In this document: positions 8,223-15,018 of the stretch, piece after piece
Numbering within the stretch: the first letter of the stretch is position 1
Layout of the letters: each line of letters starts with the position of its first letter
Assembly (NCBI GenBank): GCA_043744275.1
Contig: JAYTUY010000164.1
Coordinates: 1-19,643 of the forward strand
From: JAAFJT01 sp043744275
Lineage (GTDB): Bacteria; Bacteroidota; Bacteroidia; Chitinophagales; Saprospiraceae
Length of the DNA: 19,643 nt
Direction of reading: 5' to 3'
Translations under genes and position numbers: made by a program
Notes under the pieces: model-generated
Seen by the model: the letters and a program-made list of their open reading frames with translations, nothing else
Database searches by the model: none
What the model was told of the DNA's origin: nothing

Positions 8223-8235
8223 ATACTGAGGGGGT
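8223..8235 (+). repeat. Dispersed repeat ATACTGAGGGGGT, copy 7 (in DUF937 gene terminator)
   Basis: Exact long form with five G. Its GAGGGGGT half is the 5' arm of the terminator at 8228-8258. Confidence 0.88.
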
Positions 8236-8258
8236 GCTGCAAAGTGCTCCCTCTTTTT
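8228..8258 (+). terminator. Intrinsic terminator of the DUF937 gene, built on the dispersed repeat
   Basis: GAGGGGGTGCT (8228-8238) pairs with AGTGCTCCCTC (8243-8253) over 11 positions, including three G-T pairs, around a GCAA tetraloop, and is followed by TTTTT (8254-8258). It lies 42 nt after the stop codon. Like the fusA terminator, its 5' arm is the repeat in the same orientation relative to transcription. Confidence 0.8.
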
Positions 8259-8329
8259 GTAGCGGACGGTCGCGCGGAACTCCAGTTCCGCATTTATAAT
8301 GACTGCGGAGCTGGAGTTCCGTGCTACAA
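8257..8329. repeat. REP-like cruciform element
   Basis: Outer arms TTGTAGC (8257-8263) and GCTACAA (8323-8329) enclose a second, 18-bp stem (8275-8292 with 8304-8321, one G-T pair) whose left arm is itself palindromic around GGAACT-cc-AGTTCC. The element is GC-rich in an AT-rich surrounding and asymmetric (11 extra nt on the left side). It looks like a REP or small MITE-type palindromic element of the kind moved by RAYT transposases. No transposase and no second copy occur in the window. Confidence 0.65.
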
Positions 8330-8356
8330 CAGTTACAATATTCAAAGTAAAAACCC

Positions 8357-8364
8357 TAAATTTG
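8357..8364 (+). promoter_or_regulatory. Bacteroidota -7 box immediately before the TPR lipoprotein start
   Basis: TAAATTTG followed by C is an exact TAnnTTTGC, ending only 4 nt before the ATG at 8369. If used, transcription would start at or within a few bases of the start codon, giving a leaderless or near-leaderless message. No clean -33 TTTG is visible. Confidence 0.4.
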
Positions 8365-8368
8365 CCCC

Positions 8369-9385
8369 ATGAAAAAGTTAATCATTCTACTCATTGCCAG
8401 CATATTCATCGTTTTTGCTTGTAAAAATGAAGATAAACAAGCCGCTGCACCGATATTCAGTAAAACTGGTAATCCTCAAATTGATGCCTTAACGGAACAG
8501 ATTTTTAAAGATCCTAAAAATGCCAATCTCTATTATCAGCGGGCGCAATTGTTTGAAAAAAATAGCGCACAAGGCGGTTATGATGTCGCTATTCAGGATA
8601 TGCAATACGCCCTGACATTGGATTCTACCAATATTGACTACCACCATTTTCTCGCGGACGTGTATATGGATTACGCCCAATCGCGCTTGGCTGTCACGAC
8701 GATGGAACGAGCGGCTGCCCTCGCACCTACTCGCATTCCAACGCAATTAAAATTGACAGAAACATATTTGATTACAAAGCAATATGGCTTGGCTTTAGCC
8801 ACTATTGATAAAGTTTTGAAGCAAGACCCTCAAAATTCGGACGCTTATTTCCTACTCGGAATGGTTTTCAAGGAGCAAAATGACGAAGCGAGAGCCATTA
8901 ATGCTTTTCAAAAAGCAGTAGATTTGGATTCGGACAATAAAGATGCGTTTATTGAATTGGGCAAACTGTTTACCAACAAAGGCAATCCTTTGGCATTGAA
9001 ATATTTTGACAACGCTTTACTCATTGATTCTTTGGATTTTAACGCCATGATGGCAAAGGCTTTTTATTTTCAAACAAAAAATCAAGTCGGCGATGCCATT
9101 GCTGAATATAAAAAAATATTGTCGCATAACCCTCGCTATGAGTTCGCACTCTTCAATCTCGGCTTGATGTATTTGGATAAAGACTCTCTCGACCAAGCCA
9201 ATAATCATTTCAATATCGTCCTTAAAGAATCGCCTACTTTTTATAAAGCCTATTATTATCGCGGTTTCATCTCTGAAAAACGGGGCAATAAAGAAGATGC
9301 TTTGAAAAATTACAAACAAGCTTTAGAATTTAATTCGGCTTATGATAAGGCTTTGGATGGAGTGAAAAGATTGGGTGGAAAGTAG
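8369..9385 (+). CDS. TPR-repeat lipoprotein
   Basis: 338 residues. The N-terminus MKKLIILLIASIFIVFAC is a lipoprotein signal peptide with the acylated Cys at position 18, so the mature protein is probably a membrane-anchored periplasmic or surface lipoprotein. From about residue 40 to the end, TPR repeats follow one another at 34-residue spacing, with the W/L-G-Y-A-F-A-P-like pattern visible in Y-F-L-L-G-M-V-F, A-F-I-E-L-G-K-L-F and A-Y-Y-Y-R-G-F-I segments and closing D-P, N-P or S-P turns. TPRs are protein-binding scaffolds; the partner cannot be inferred. It converges with the citrate synthase gene, and a strong terminator lies between the two. Confidence 0.9.
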   Translation: MKKLIILLIASIFIVFACKNEDKQAAAPIFSKTGNPQIDALTEQIFKDPKNANLYYQRAQLFEKNSAQGGYDVAIQDMQYALTLDSTNIDYHHFLADVYMDYAQSRLAVTTMERAAALAPTRIPTQLKLTETYLITKQYGLALATIDKVLKQDPQNSDAYFLLGMVFKEQNDEARAINAFQKAVDLDSDNKDAFIELGKLFTNKGNPLALKYFDNALLIDSLDFNAMMAKAFYFQTKNQVGDAIAEYKKILSHNPRYEFALFNLGLMYLDKDSLDQANNHFNIVLKESPTFYKAYYYRGFISEKRGNKEDALKNYKQALEFNSAYDKALDGVKRLGGK

Positions 9386-9411
9386 AGATTCGCAATGTCG
9401 ATAATATGATT

Positions 9412-9424
9412 ACCCCCTCAGTAT
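9412..9424 (-). repeat. Dispersed repeat, long form, copy 8 (between convergent genes)
   Basis: Exact ACCCCCTCAGTAT, 27 nt after the stop of the TPR lipoprotein gene and outside the nearby terminator hairpin. Confidence 0.88.
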
Positions 9425-9451
9425 TTGAAACAAATATTATTAATTAATAGC

Positions 9452-9497
9452 CAATAGAAAAGGCGATTGGTTTTCATCCCAATCGCCTTTTCTATTG
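9452..9497. terminator. Bidirectional terminator between TPR lipoprotein and citrate synthase genes
   Basis: A perfect 19-bp stem (9452-9470 with 9479-9497; core AGGCGATTGG) with an 8-nt loop, bordered by A-rich and T-rich arms, lies between convergent genes and can serve both. It starts 16 nt after the citrate synthase stop. Confidence 0.9.
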
Positions 9498-9512
9498 ATA
9501 TAATCATTTTAT

Positions 9513-10835
9513 TTAAGCCTGTGCTGAAGCAGTCATTTCGGCAATCATATCTTTCACCAATTCGGTGGTCAATGACTTCGGACGCTCCAATGGGAAACCT
9601 AAGGCACGTGACCAACAAGACGCTGCTAAAACCCCCAAGGCTCTTGACACACCAAACAAAACGGTATAAAATCCATATTCTTTCAAGCCATAATGCACCA
9701 ATAAGGCACCTGAGTGAGCATCTACATTGGGCCAAGGGTTTTTGATTTTTCCCAGACTTTGGAGTATCGGCGGCACCACGTCGAATATGCGCCAAACGAT
9801 ATTCACAATATCATCATTTTTACAATATTGCTCAGCGAAGTTCTTTTGAGCCATAAAACGGGGGTCGGGTTGGCGCAAAACGGCATGACCGTAGCCTGGC
9901 ACAACGCGTCCTTCACTGAGTGTCTTTTTGACATAATCTGCAATTTGCTCGTCCGATGGTTTGGTTGTCCCCAATTGATCCACCATTTCAAAAATCCATT
10001 TGATGACTTCTTGATTCGCCAGACCATGCAGAGGACCTGCCAATGCATTCATAGCTGCAGCAAAAGACAAATAAGGGTCGCTGAGGGTAGAAGCCACTAA
10101 ATGCGTAGTATGTGCTGATGCATTGCCACCTTCATGATCGGCATGAATGGTCATGTATAAGCGCATCAAATTTTTGAAATCCATATCTTCATAGCCAAGC
10201 ATGTGAGCAAAATTGGCTGCCCAATCAAGGCGATTATTAGGCTCTATGCGCTGACCGTCTTTGTATTTCCGACGATAAATATAGGCTGCTAAAGGCGGCA
10301 AATTGGAAATCAAATTCATAGAGTCTTCGTAAGTCGCATCCCAATATTCTGATTTAGGCATGCCTTCATCGTAGCGTTTGGCGAATATACTGCCTGTTTG
10401 GAGTGCCATGATGCCGATGGTGAACATCGTCATGGCGTGCGTATCTACGGGCAGTGCGTCGAGCGTAGCATATACATGAGCGGGAACATTTCTGCGGCGT
10501 TCCCAATCATTGGTCACCCATAAAGCCTCCTCTTCGGTGGGTACTTCGTCAGTGAGCATGAGCCAAAACAGGGCTTCGGGAAGTGGTTCTTTGCCACGAC
10601 CTTGAGGGAGCTTTTCGCTCAATTCAGGGATGGTGAATCCTCTAAAACGGATGCCTTCTTGAGCATCGAGTAGGGAAGTTTCCCAAATCATGCTTTTGAT
10701 GTCGCGCATACCGCCATAAGCTTGGCTGAGTGTGACTTTGTCAATGACTTTTTCGCCATGCTCTTTGAGCATTGCTTTGACTTCGGTAGCCAGCGCAGCC
10801 GATTTTTCTTTGAATTTTGCCTTTAGAATGTCCAT
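9513..10835 (-). CDS. gltA: Citrate synthase, mitochondrial/eukaryotic-like type
   Basis: 440 residues. It condenses oxaloacetate with acetyl-CoA, the first step of the TCA cycle, in the cytoplasm. The catalytic residues are visible: H270 in AGPLHGLANQE, H317 in VPGYGHAVLR and D372 in NVDAHSG. Many blocks read almost as in animal mitochondrial citrate synthase (DEGIRFRGF-type motif at 60-67, HADHEGGNASAHTTHL at 231-246, KNPWPNVDAHSG at 365-376, VLFGVSRALGVLA at 392-404, ALGFPLERPKS at 411-421). Common bacterial GltA has GPAHGGANE and GFGHRVY at the active-site positions. The closest relative I recognise is therefore the eukaryotic-type subfamily, which some bacteria also carry. Allosteric NADH control typical of hexameric GltA would not be expected. 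No dispersed repeat occurs inside. The symbol is by function; a subfamily symbol is not settled. Confidence 0.95.
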   Translation of the reverse strand: MDILKAKFKEKSAALATEVKAMLKEHGEKVIDKVTLSQAYGGMRDIKSMIWETSLLDAQEGIRFRGFTIPELSEKLPQGRGKEPLPEALFWLMLTDEVPTEEEALWVTNDWERRRNVPAHVYATLDALPVDTHAMTMFTIGIMALQTGSIFAKRYDEGMPKSEYWDATYEDSMNLISNLPPLAAYIYRRKYKDGQRIEPNNRLDWAANFAHMLGYEDMDFKNLMRLYMTIHADHEGGNASAHTTHLVASTLSDPYLSFAAAMNALAGPLHGLANQEVIKWIFEMVDQLGTTKPSDEQIADYVKKTLSEGRVVPGYGHAVLRQPDPRFMAQKNFAEQYCKNDDIVNIVWRIFDVVPPILQSLGKIKNPWPNVDAHSGALLVHYGLKEYGFYTVLFGVSRALGVLAASCWSRALGFPLERPKSLTTELVKDMIAEMTASAQA

Positions 10836-10847
10836 AAATTTGCTTTT

Positions 10848-10860
10848 ATACTGAGGGGGT
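10848..10860 (+). repeat. Dispersed repeat ATACTGAGGGGGT, copy 9 (upstream of citrate synthase)
   Basis: Exact long form in the 48-nt gap between the small secreted protein gene and citrate synthase, 12 nt before the citrate synthase ATG on the minus strand. Abuts a hairpin, overlapping it by two bases. Confidence 0.88.
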
Positions 10861-10878
10861 CTTGAAAGGAATCAAGAC
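10859..10878 (-). terminator. Hairpin after the small secreted protein gene
   Basis: GTCTTGA (10859-10865) and TCAAGAC (10872-10878) form a perfect 7-bp stem with a 6-nt loop, 5 nt after the upstream gene's stop. No T-run follows on the minus strand; the dispersed repeat follows instead. It may be a weak terminator, a processing site or part of the citrate synthase leader. Confidence 0.35.
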
Positions 10879-10883
10879 GATGG

Positions 10884-11315
10884 TTAAAATTCTGTTTCCG
10901 CTAATTTTTTATCAATCTCTGCTTGCGCGTAGCCTTGCTTTTTCATGCTGACTACAATGGATTCATATTTATCCGATTTGATTAATTGTTGTTTTTTGAA
11001 AACGTCCAATTGCGATTCATCCAAAAGTGACATCAAATCGTTGTCGGCTGTTTCAAAAGCGGAGAGGCGTTTGGCGACATATTTTTTCATATCAGTAGCC
11101 TTTGTTTTTTCAATTTTGGCTAAAGCTTGATATTTATTCTCCTGAATTTTTTGAACGGCTAAGGCTTGTTCAGCAGTGAAATTATATACTTTCGATAGCT
11201 CAATGGTCGTTTTTTGAGCTGTTGTGAGTGGTTTATTCACAGATTGAGCTGTATTTTGACTGATTGCAAAGCCTGAGAGAAATAAGGCTGAGAGTATAAA
11301 AATTAATCTTTTCAT
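10884..11315 (-). CDS. Small secreted protein, unknown function
   Basis: 143 residues with a clear signal peptide (MKRLIFILSALFLSGFAISQ, cleavage likely after about residue 19-20). The mature part is helical and charged, rich in K, A, Q and E, with heptad-like spacing such as TAEQALAVQKIQENKYQALAKIE and DESQLDVFKKQQLIKSDKY. That layout resembles Bacteroidota Spy/CpxP-like small periplasmic proteins, but I see no diagnostic LTxxQ pair, so this is only a suggestion. The gene ends 48 nt before citrate synthase on the same strand, so read-through into citrate synthase is possible. Start: ATG at 11315, directly giving the signal peptide. Confidence 0.75.
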   Translation of the reverse strand: MKRLIFILSALFLSGFAISQNTAQSVNKPLTTAQKTTIELSKVYNFTAEQALAVQKIQENKYQALAKIEKTKATDMKKYVAKRLSAFETADNDLMSLLDESQLDVFKKQQLIKSDKYESIVVSMKKQGYAQAEIDKKLAETEF

Positions 11316-11407
11316 GACTTTATGTTTTATAATTTTTTAATAAAAATTAAACGCTCCAAATTACGATATAATTTAAAAATGAACCCTTTATGTTTCAATT
11401 AAATAAA

Positions 11408-11445
11408 AAAAAGGTCATCGAAAAATGTTTTTCGATAACCTTTTT
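11408..11445 (-). terminator. Terminator of the LVIVD-repeat T9SS gene
   Basis: 18-bp stem with one mismatch (11408-11425 with 11428-11445), core GGTCATCG, very tight TG loop, with A-run and T-run flanks. It starts 26 nt after the stop codon of the minus-strand gene at 11471. The remaining gap to 11316 shows no gene. Confidence 0.85.
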
Positions 11446-11470
11446 ATATTGACTTGATACCAATAGAAAT

Positions 11471-13873
11471 TTAATTCTTAACAATGCGAATCACTCGGCT
11501 GACTTTATTCTCAGATTCTAAACGAATGAAATAAATGCCTGCCTGTAATTTTTCGCCGACTTGAACGACCCCTTCAGTATTGACGATGCTTTTCGTCTCC
11601 AACACCTGACCTAAAAGATTCAGAACTTTCAATTGAGCATTTTTAACATCTTTATCTAATTGAAAATCAATGCTAATGCTTGATGAAAAAGGATTTGGGT
11701 AAGCTTTCAATTGCCAATTATTGGCAATATCTACCGTCGCTGTTGCTTCTATAATTTTGAAGGCATCAAAAGAAGCTTCTACAATATGTGGTGGGTCATC
11801 GTCTGCTACGCTCACCCTAAAGCGCATACTATCCGTGAGAGCCAAATATCCTTTTAAAGGAAAAGACGCGCCGCGCCAGTTATTGGAAGATTGCGTTACT
11901 GATAAAATCAAGGTATCTTTAATACCATTCGACATATAAATATTCATCTTATCGTTGAGGGGCGTTGTGCCATTTGTATTCACAAACCAGTAGGAAAACG
12001 ATAAAACTGGATTAGTAGCATTTTTAAGATTGATGATGGGAGATGTCAAAACTGTTGGTCCGCCATCTACATCATTGGCGCCGGCATCGCCACCACCATT
12101 ACCCGTTACGTAGCATTGATTGCCTAAATCTGTGGGAATATCTACTCCCGGGCTGGTTACTTCACCATTATAATTACTTTGAATAGGTACGCCTCTTTCC
12201 CATCTGCCTTGACCGCCACCAGGTTGAGCCGTGCCAGATATTTCCCAGTTGAAATCACCCCAAAAATCGTCTTGATAACCTTTATCCAAACGAACCGTGT
12301 ATCCATTGATATTTTGATTCACCACTTGCCCAACGATTTGCTTATGCCGACAACCCCATGCACCTACCAAAATTGTATAAGTATCTTCCATGACGTCATT
12401 CAGCATAAAATTGCCTAATGAGTCTGTGCGAATATTATAAGTAATATCGGTGCTTTTTAAGTTGACTAAACCATTGGCTAATCGACTGCCATCGGCATTT
12501 GATACAATATTGCCACTGACAATCAACCTCGGACGAGCGCGCAATTCTATATTTTGAAGTGTCACTTGACCACTTGCCAACGTTACTTTAACCGTTTTTG
12601 GAAAATAACCGAGTTTAGAATAGGTTACAGAAAATTGACCTGTAGTGGCTTGACCTGTATTATAATTGCCAAAAACATTGGTTTCATTGGCTTTATCAGG
12701 ATCGTTTGACGTGATTTTTACGCGTACACCGCTCAATGCCTTGCGTGTAACGGAGTCAATCACGTTCCCTTCGAGGTAAGAAGCCCTCACATACTGAGGG
12801 GTCAAGATATGCAAATCGCCTTCGAGACTTGAAGTGACCAAATTGCCAGAAGGAAAATATGGGTACACTCCCCAACAGCCATTGAAAGAAGCACCCGAGC
12901 CATTGTATGTATCATATTGACCGACTTGAATAAGATTTTGCGGACGATGTGCATCCACAATCGTTACCCCCTCAGTATACCATGATGTAATCGCATAATC
13001 ATTCAAAATTTGGGTATTGTGAACGATAGCGGCATCACCTGAAACAGTTCTAATTTTATCAGTCAATTTTATATTGTTGATATCAGAAATATCGTAAGCC
13101 CCTAAATAAGAACCGCCTTTTTCATCCGTTGTAAAAATAACTTTACCATTGACGGAGGGCCATGTATTGTGCGTAAAAGCCAAAGGCGTCCTTTGAGTAG
13201 CCAATGGGGAAGGGTTATTTTTATCTTTCATATCGATGATTGAAAAATATCCTTCATAAATATGCCCACCATATAATGTGTCATTATTGACATAACCATC
13301 GTGAATATACGTCTTATTGTAATAGCCAATAAATTTAGGATTCCACGGGTCTTTTAAATCCAAAATAGTTGCCCCATTCACACTCGCCCCAGTTGACAAT
13401 TGGCTTCTACCGCCAAATAAATAGACAAATCCTTTGGTTGTGTCTATATGAAGTGAGTGAATGTTAGAAATATTGGTCAAAATACTATCACCCCCTTTGT
13501 AATCTTTATAAACCACATTGGTATCTGGCAAAGCTGAAAGGTCGGCTATTTGTAAGCCTTGACCGCCCGCTTCGGTTGTGATATAAGCGTAGTTTTTATA
13601 CACTTTAATCTCCCGCCAAAGGCTTTGCACAGCAGGAATGAGCTTGAGTTTTTTAGGTGCATCTGGATTAGTGACATCTACGATGACCATACCATCATAG
13701 GTGCCAACAAGCGCGTATTCTTTTCCGTTTTTCACATAACCACAAATATTCGCAGCTGATTTCGCATCTACTTTAAGTTGCGAGCGCAAACGAATATTTT
13801 GAGTAGGAGAGATTTGGGCGTTAGAAAGATTAGAAAATAAGAGAACAATACTTAGGAATAATAAATTTTTCAT
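11471..13873 (-). CDS. Secreted LVIVD-repeat ('choice-of-anchor B' type) protein with T9SS sorting domain
   Basis: About 800 residues from the ATG at 13873; a longer reading from a TTG at 13897 adds eight residues before the signal peptide and is less likely. Order: signal peptide (1-20, MKNLLFLSIVLLFSNLSNA); LVIVD-type repeats (about 40-360) with blocks such as YALVGTYDGMVIVDVTNP, GLQIADLSALP, GYFSIIDMKDKNNPSP and GVTIVDAHRPQ, typical of beta-propeller-like surface proteins; two carboxypeptidase-regulatory-like beta domains (about 363-445 and 449-530); a jelly-roll-like region (about 540-715) with an adhesion or lectin look; then a type A T9SS sorting domain (about 719-800; YPNPFSSSISI, NLLGQVLE, GIYFIRLES, basic end). 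Probably exported and surface-attached or released; the ligand is unknown. It carries three repeat copies, read as N-T-E-G-V, T-P-Q-Y and T-E-G-V. Confidence 0.88.
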   Translation of the reverse strand: MKNLLFLSIVLLFSNLSNAQISPTQNIRLRSQLKVDAKSAANICGYVKNGKEYALVGTYDGMVIVDVTNPDAPKKLKLIPAVQSLWREIKVYKNYAYITTEAGGQGLQIADLSALPDTNVVYKDYKGGDSILTNISNIHSLHIDTTKGFVYLFGGRSQLSTGASVNGATILDLKDPWNPKFIGYYNKTYIHDGYVNNDTLYGGHIYEGYFSIIDMKDKNNPSPLATQRTPLAFTHNTWPSVNGKVIFTTDEKGGSYLGAYDISDINNIKLTDKIRTVSGDAAIVHNTQILNDYAITSWYTEGVTIVDAHRPQNLIQVGQYDTYNGSGASFNGCWGVYPYFPSGNLVTSSLEGDLHILTPQYVRASYLEGNVIDSVTRKALSGVRVKITSNDPDKANETNVFGNYNTGQATTGQFSVTYSKLGYFPKTVKVTLASGQVTLQNIELRARPRLIVSGNIVSNADGSRLANGLVNLKSTDITYNIRTDSLGNFMLNDVMEDTYTILVGAWGCRHKQIVGQVVNQNINGYTVRLDKGYQDDFWGDFNWEISGTAQPGGGQGRWERGVPIQSNYNGEVTSPGVDIPTDLGNQCYVTGNGGGDAGANDVDGGPTVLTSPIINLKNATNPVLSFSYWFVNTNGTTPLNDKMNIYMSNGIKDTLILSVTQSSNNWRGASFPLKGYLALTDSMRFRVSVADDDPPHIVEASFDAFKIIEATATVDIANNWQLKAYPNPFSSSISIDFQLDKDVKNAQLKVLNLLGQVLETKSIVNTEGVVQVGEKLQAGIYFIRLESENKVSRVIRIVKN
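11568..11580 (-). repeat. Dispersed repeat, copy 10 (in LVIVD gene), one mismatch
   Basis: ACCCCTTCAGTAT, one C-to-T change against the long form. In the gene it is read as aat-act-gaa-ggg-gtc (N-T-E-G-V), and the changed base turns gag into gaa, a synonymous change. It may be a decayed copy. Confidence 0.6.
12791..12802 (+). repeat. Dispersed repeat ATACTGAGGGGT, copy 11 (in LVIVD gene)
   Basis: Exact. In the minus-strand gene it is read as acc-cct-cag-tat (T-P-Q-Y), the same reading as copy 4 in the unrelated VWA gene. Confidence 0.85.
12966..12978 (-). repeat. Dispersed repeat, long form, copy 12 (in LVIVD gene)
   Basis: Exact ACCCCCTCAGTAT on the + strand, read by the minus-strand gene as tat-act-gag-ggg-gta (Y-T-E-G-V). 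Only 163 bp from copy 11 and in the opposite orientation. Confidence 0.88.
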
Positions 13874-13998
13874 GACGTTTGAACTGAACTGTTTCAATTG
13901 CTTACTTTTTTTAATAGTTAAATAGTACAGGGTAAAAATATATTACTTATCACGTTTTTATGTATGGAATAGATGCCTGTAAAAAGTAATATTTTTGT

Positions 13999-14006
13999 CA
14001 AATTTA
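13999..14006 (-). promoter_or_regulatory. -7 box upstream of the LVIVD gene, overlapping the thioesterase stop codon
   Basis: Minus strand TAAATTTG, an exact TAnnTTTG whose TAA is the thioesterase stop. It would give a leader of about 120 nt to the LVIVD gene. No clear -33 box. Confidence 0.35.
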
Positions 14007-14426
14007 CCTTTCAACTATGGCTATTGTAATGCGGCTAATACACATCTTTTTACCAGTTTCATTGGTGATATTGATTTCCCAAACGTGTATGGTTCTGCCT
14101 ATTCTAATTGGGCTAACTTTTCCATATACCATCGACCCTTCGCGTGCTGAACTCAAATGATTGGCGTTTATTTCTACACCCACCGCTTGAAATTTTGTGG
14201 TATCAATGCACATCACCGACGCCACGCTGCCCAAGGTTTCTGCTAAAGCCACTGATGCTCCACCATGTAAAATTCTAAATGGCTGAACAGTCCGATGATC
14301 AACAGGCATTTGTGCTATAAGGTAGTCATCTCCGATTTCGGTATATTCAATGCCTAAATTTTCTGAGAGAGAGTTTTTTCCAATAGTGTTAAGAGATTCG
14401 AGAGTAGGGTGTATTTTCCAAATCAT
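14004..14426 (-). CDS. Hotdog-fold acyl-CoA thioesterase, YdiI/MenI-like
   Basis: 140 residues, matching the length of single-domain hotdog thioesterases. It aligns by eye almost end to end with E. coli YdiI (MenI): opening M-I-W-K, then IGDDYLIAQMPVDHRT, QPFRILHGGASVALAETLGSVAS with the catalytic Glu at E63 and His at H54, then VGVEINANHLSSAREG. YdiI hydrolyses 1,4-dihydroxy-2-naphthoyl-CoA in menaquinone synthesis and other acyl-CoAs; the substrate here is inferred only from similarity, and no men gene is present in the window. It follows the SRPBCC gene by 37 nt on the same strand, a likely two-gene unit. Cytoplasmic. The start ATG at 14426 coincides with the YdiI start. Confidence 0.9.
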   Translation of the reverse strand: MIWKIHPTLESLNTIGKNSLSENLGIEYTEIGDDYLIAQMPVDHRTVQPFRILHGGASVALAETLGSVASVMCIDTTKFQAVGVEINANHLSSAREGSMVYGKVSPIRIGRTIHVWEINITNETGKKMCISRITIAIVER

Positions 14427-14463
14427 ATTAAATATGTTTTATTGTTAATGAATCAAAAATGTT

Positions 14464-14934
14464 TCAAATTTGTACAAGTTTTTTTCCAAAAAGCTCTTTA
14501 AATCTTTCGGCACGGTATGCCCACACACCTGCCAATTGTTTACTGACAAATAATTTATCAATCAAAGGCTCAAAAATCCAACCGGGCGAAAGGTAGTGCA
14601 CGCGATCAATCATCAAGACATAATCGCCTTTATCCTCAAAGGTATGTTCATGATGCCAAAATACATAAGGTCCTTGAATTTGCTGATCTACAAAGCGATG
14701 CGGTGGCTCCCAATCACTGATAATTGTCCGCCAAAAAAAAGGAATACCCATCAGTTTGATGCGATAATCAATGAGCGTACCGATGTGCATTTTAATCGGG
14801 CGAGGAGTGAGGAAAGAAAAACTCAAATCTGGCGGCGTCACTTGATTGAGGTTTTCAGCACTGCTAAAAAATTCAAAGACTTCGTCTAACGGGCGATAGA
14901 GCTTCGTTTCTGATTGAAAAAAGTGTGGCTTCAT
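14464..14934 (-). CDS. SRPBCC (START-like) ligand-binding domain protein
   Basis: 156 residues from the ATG at 14934; the longer TTG reading from 14973 adds a Lys/Phe-rich stretch with no family support. The sequence has the pattern of the SRPBCC/polyketide-cyclase-like helix-grip fold: early strand FQSETKLYRPLDEVFEFFSSAENLNQVTPPDLSF, then GTLIDYRIKLMGIPFFWRTIISDWEPPHRFVDQQIQ-type strands, a GPYVFWHHEHTF block and a long C-terminal helix ending FKELFGKKL. Members bind hydrophobic ligands in a deep cavity; the ligand is unknown. No signal peptide, so cytoplasmic. It is the first gene of a probable pair with the thioesterase, and a -7 box and a dispersed repeat lie in its upstream region. Confidence 0.85.
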   Translation of the reverse strand: MKPHFFQSETKLYRPLDEVFEFFSSAENLNQVTPPDLSFSFLTPRPIKMHIGTLIDYRIKLMGIPFFWRTIISDWEPPHRFVDQQIQGPYVFWHHEHTFEDKGDYVLMIDRVHYLSPGWIFEPLIDKLFVSKQLAGVWAYRAERFKELFGKKLVQI

Positions 14935-15018
14935 AATATTTTGTTTAATTTTAATAAAGAAAAAATTAAACAAAAAATGAAGTGAGATGTTTTTGTGAAA
15001 TATGCCACTTAAAAATAC

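Noticed and set aside
9418..9795. Minus-strand open frame overlapping the citrate synthase 3' end
   Set aside because: It lies out of frame inside citrate synthase and spans the terminator hairpin; a shadow frame.
9714..10100. 128-codon antisense frame within citrate synthase
   Set aside because: Antisense to a strongly conserved gene, with no recognisable domain.
13874..13897. TTG start extending the LVIVD protein by eight residues
   Set aside because: The ATG at 13873 gives a clean signal peptide at the very N-terminus; the extension adds a polar stretch with no support.
14935..14973. TTG start extending the SRPBCC protein by 13 residues
   Set aside because: The added segment is AT-rich leader sequence and the family normally begins close to the ATG at 14934.
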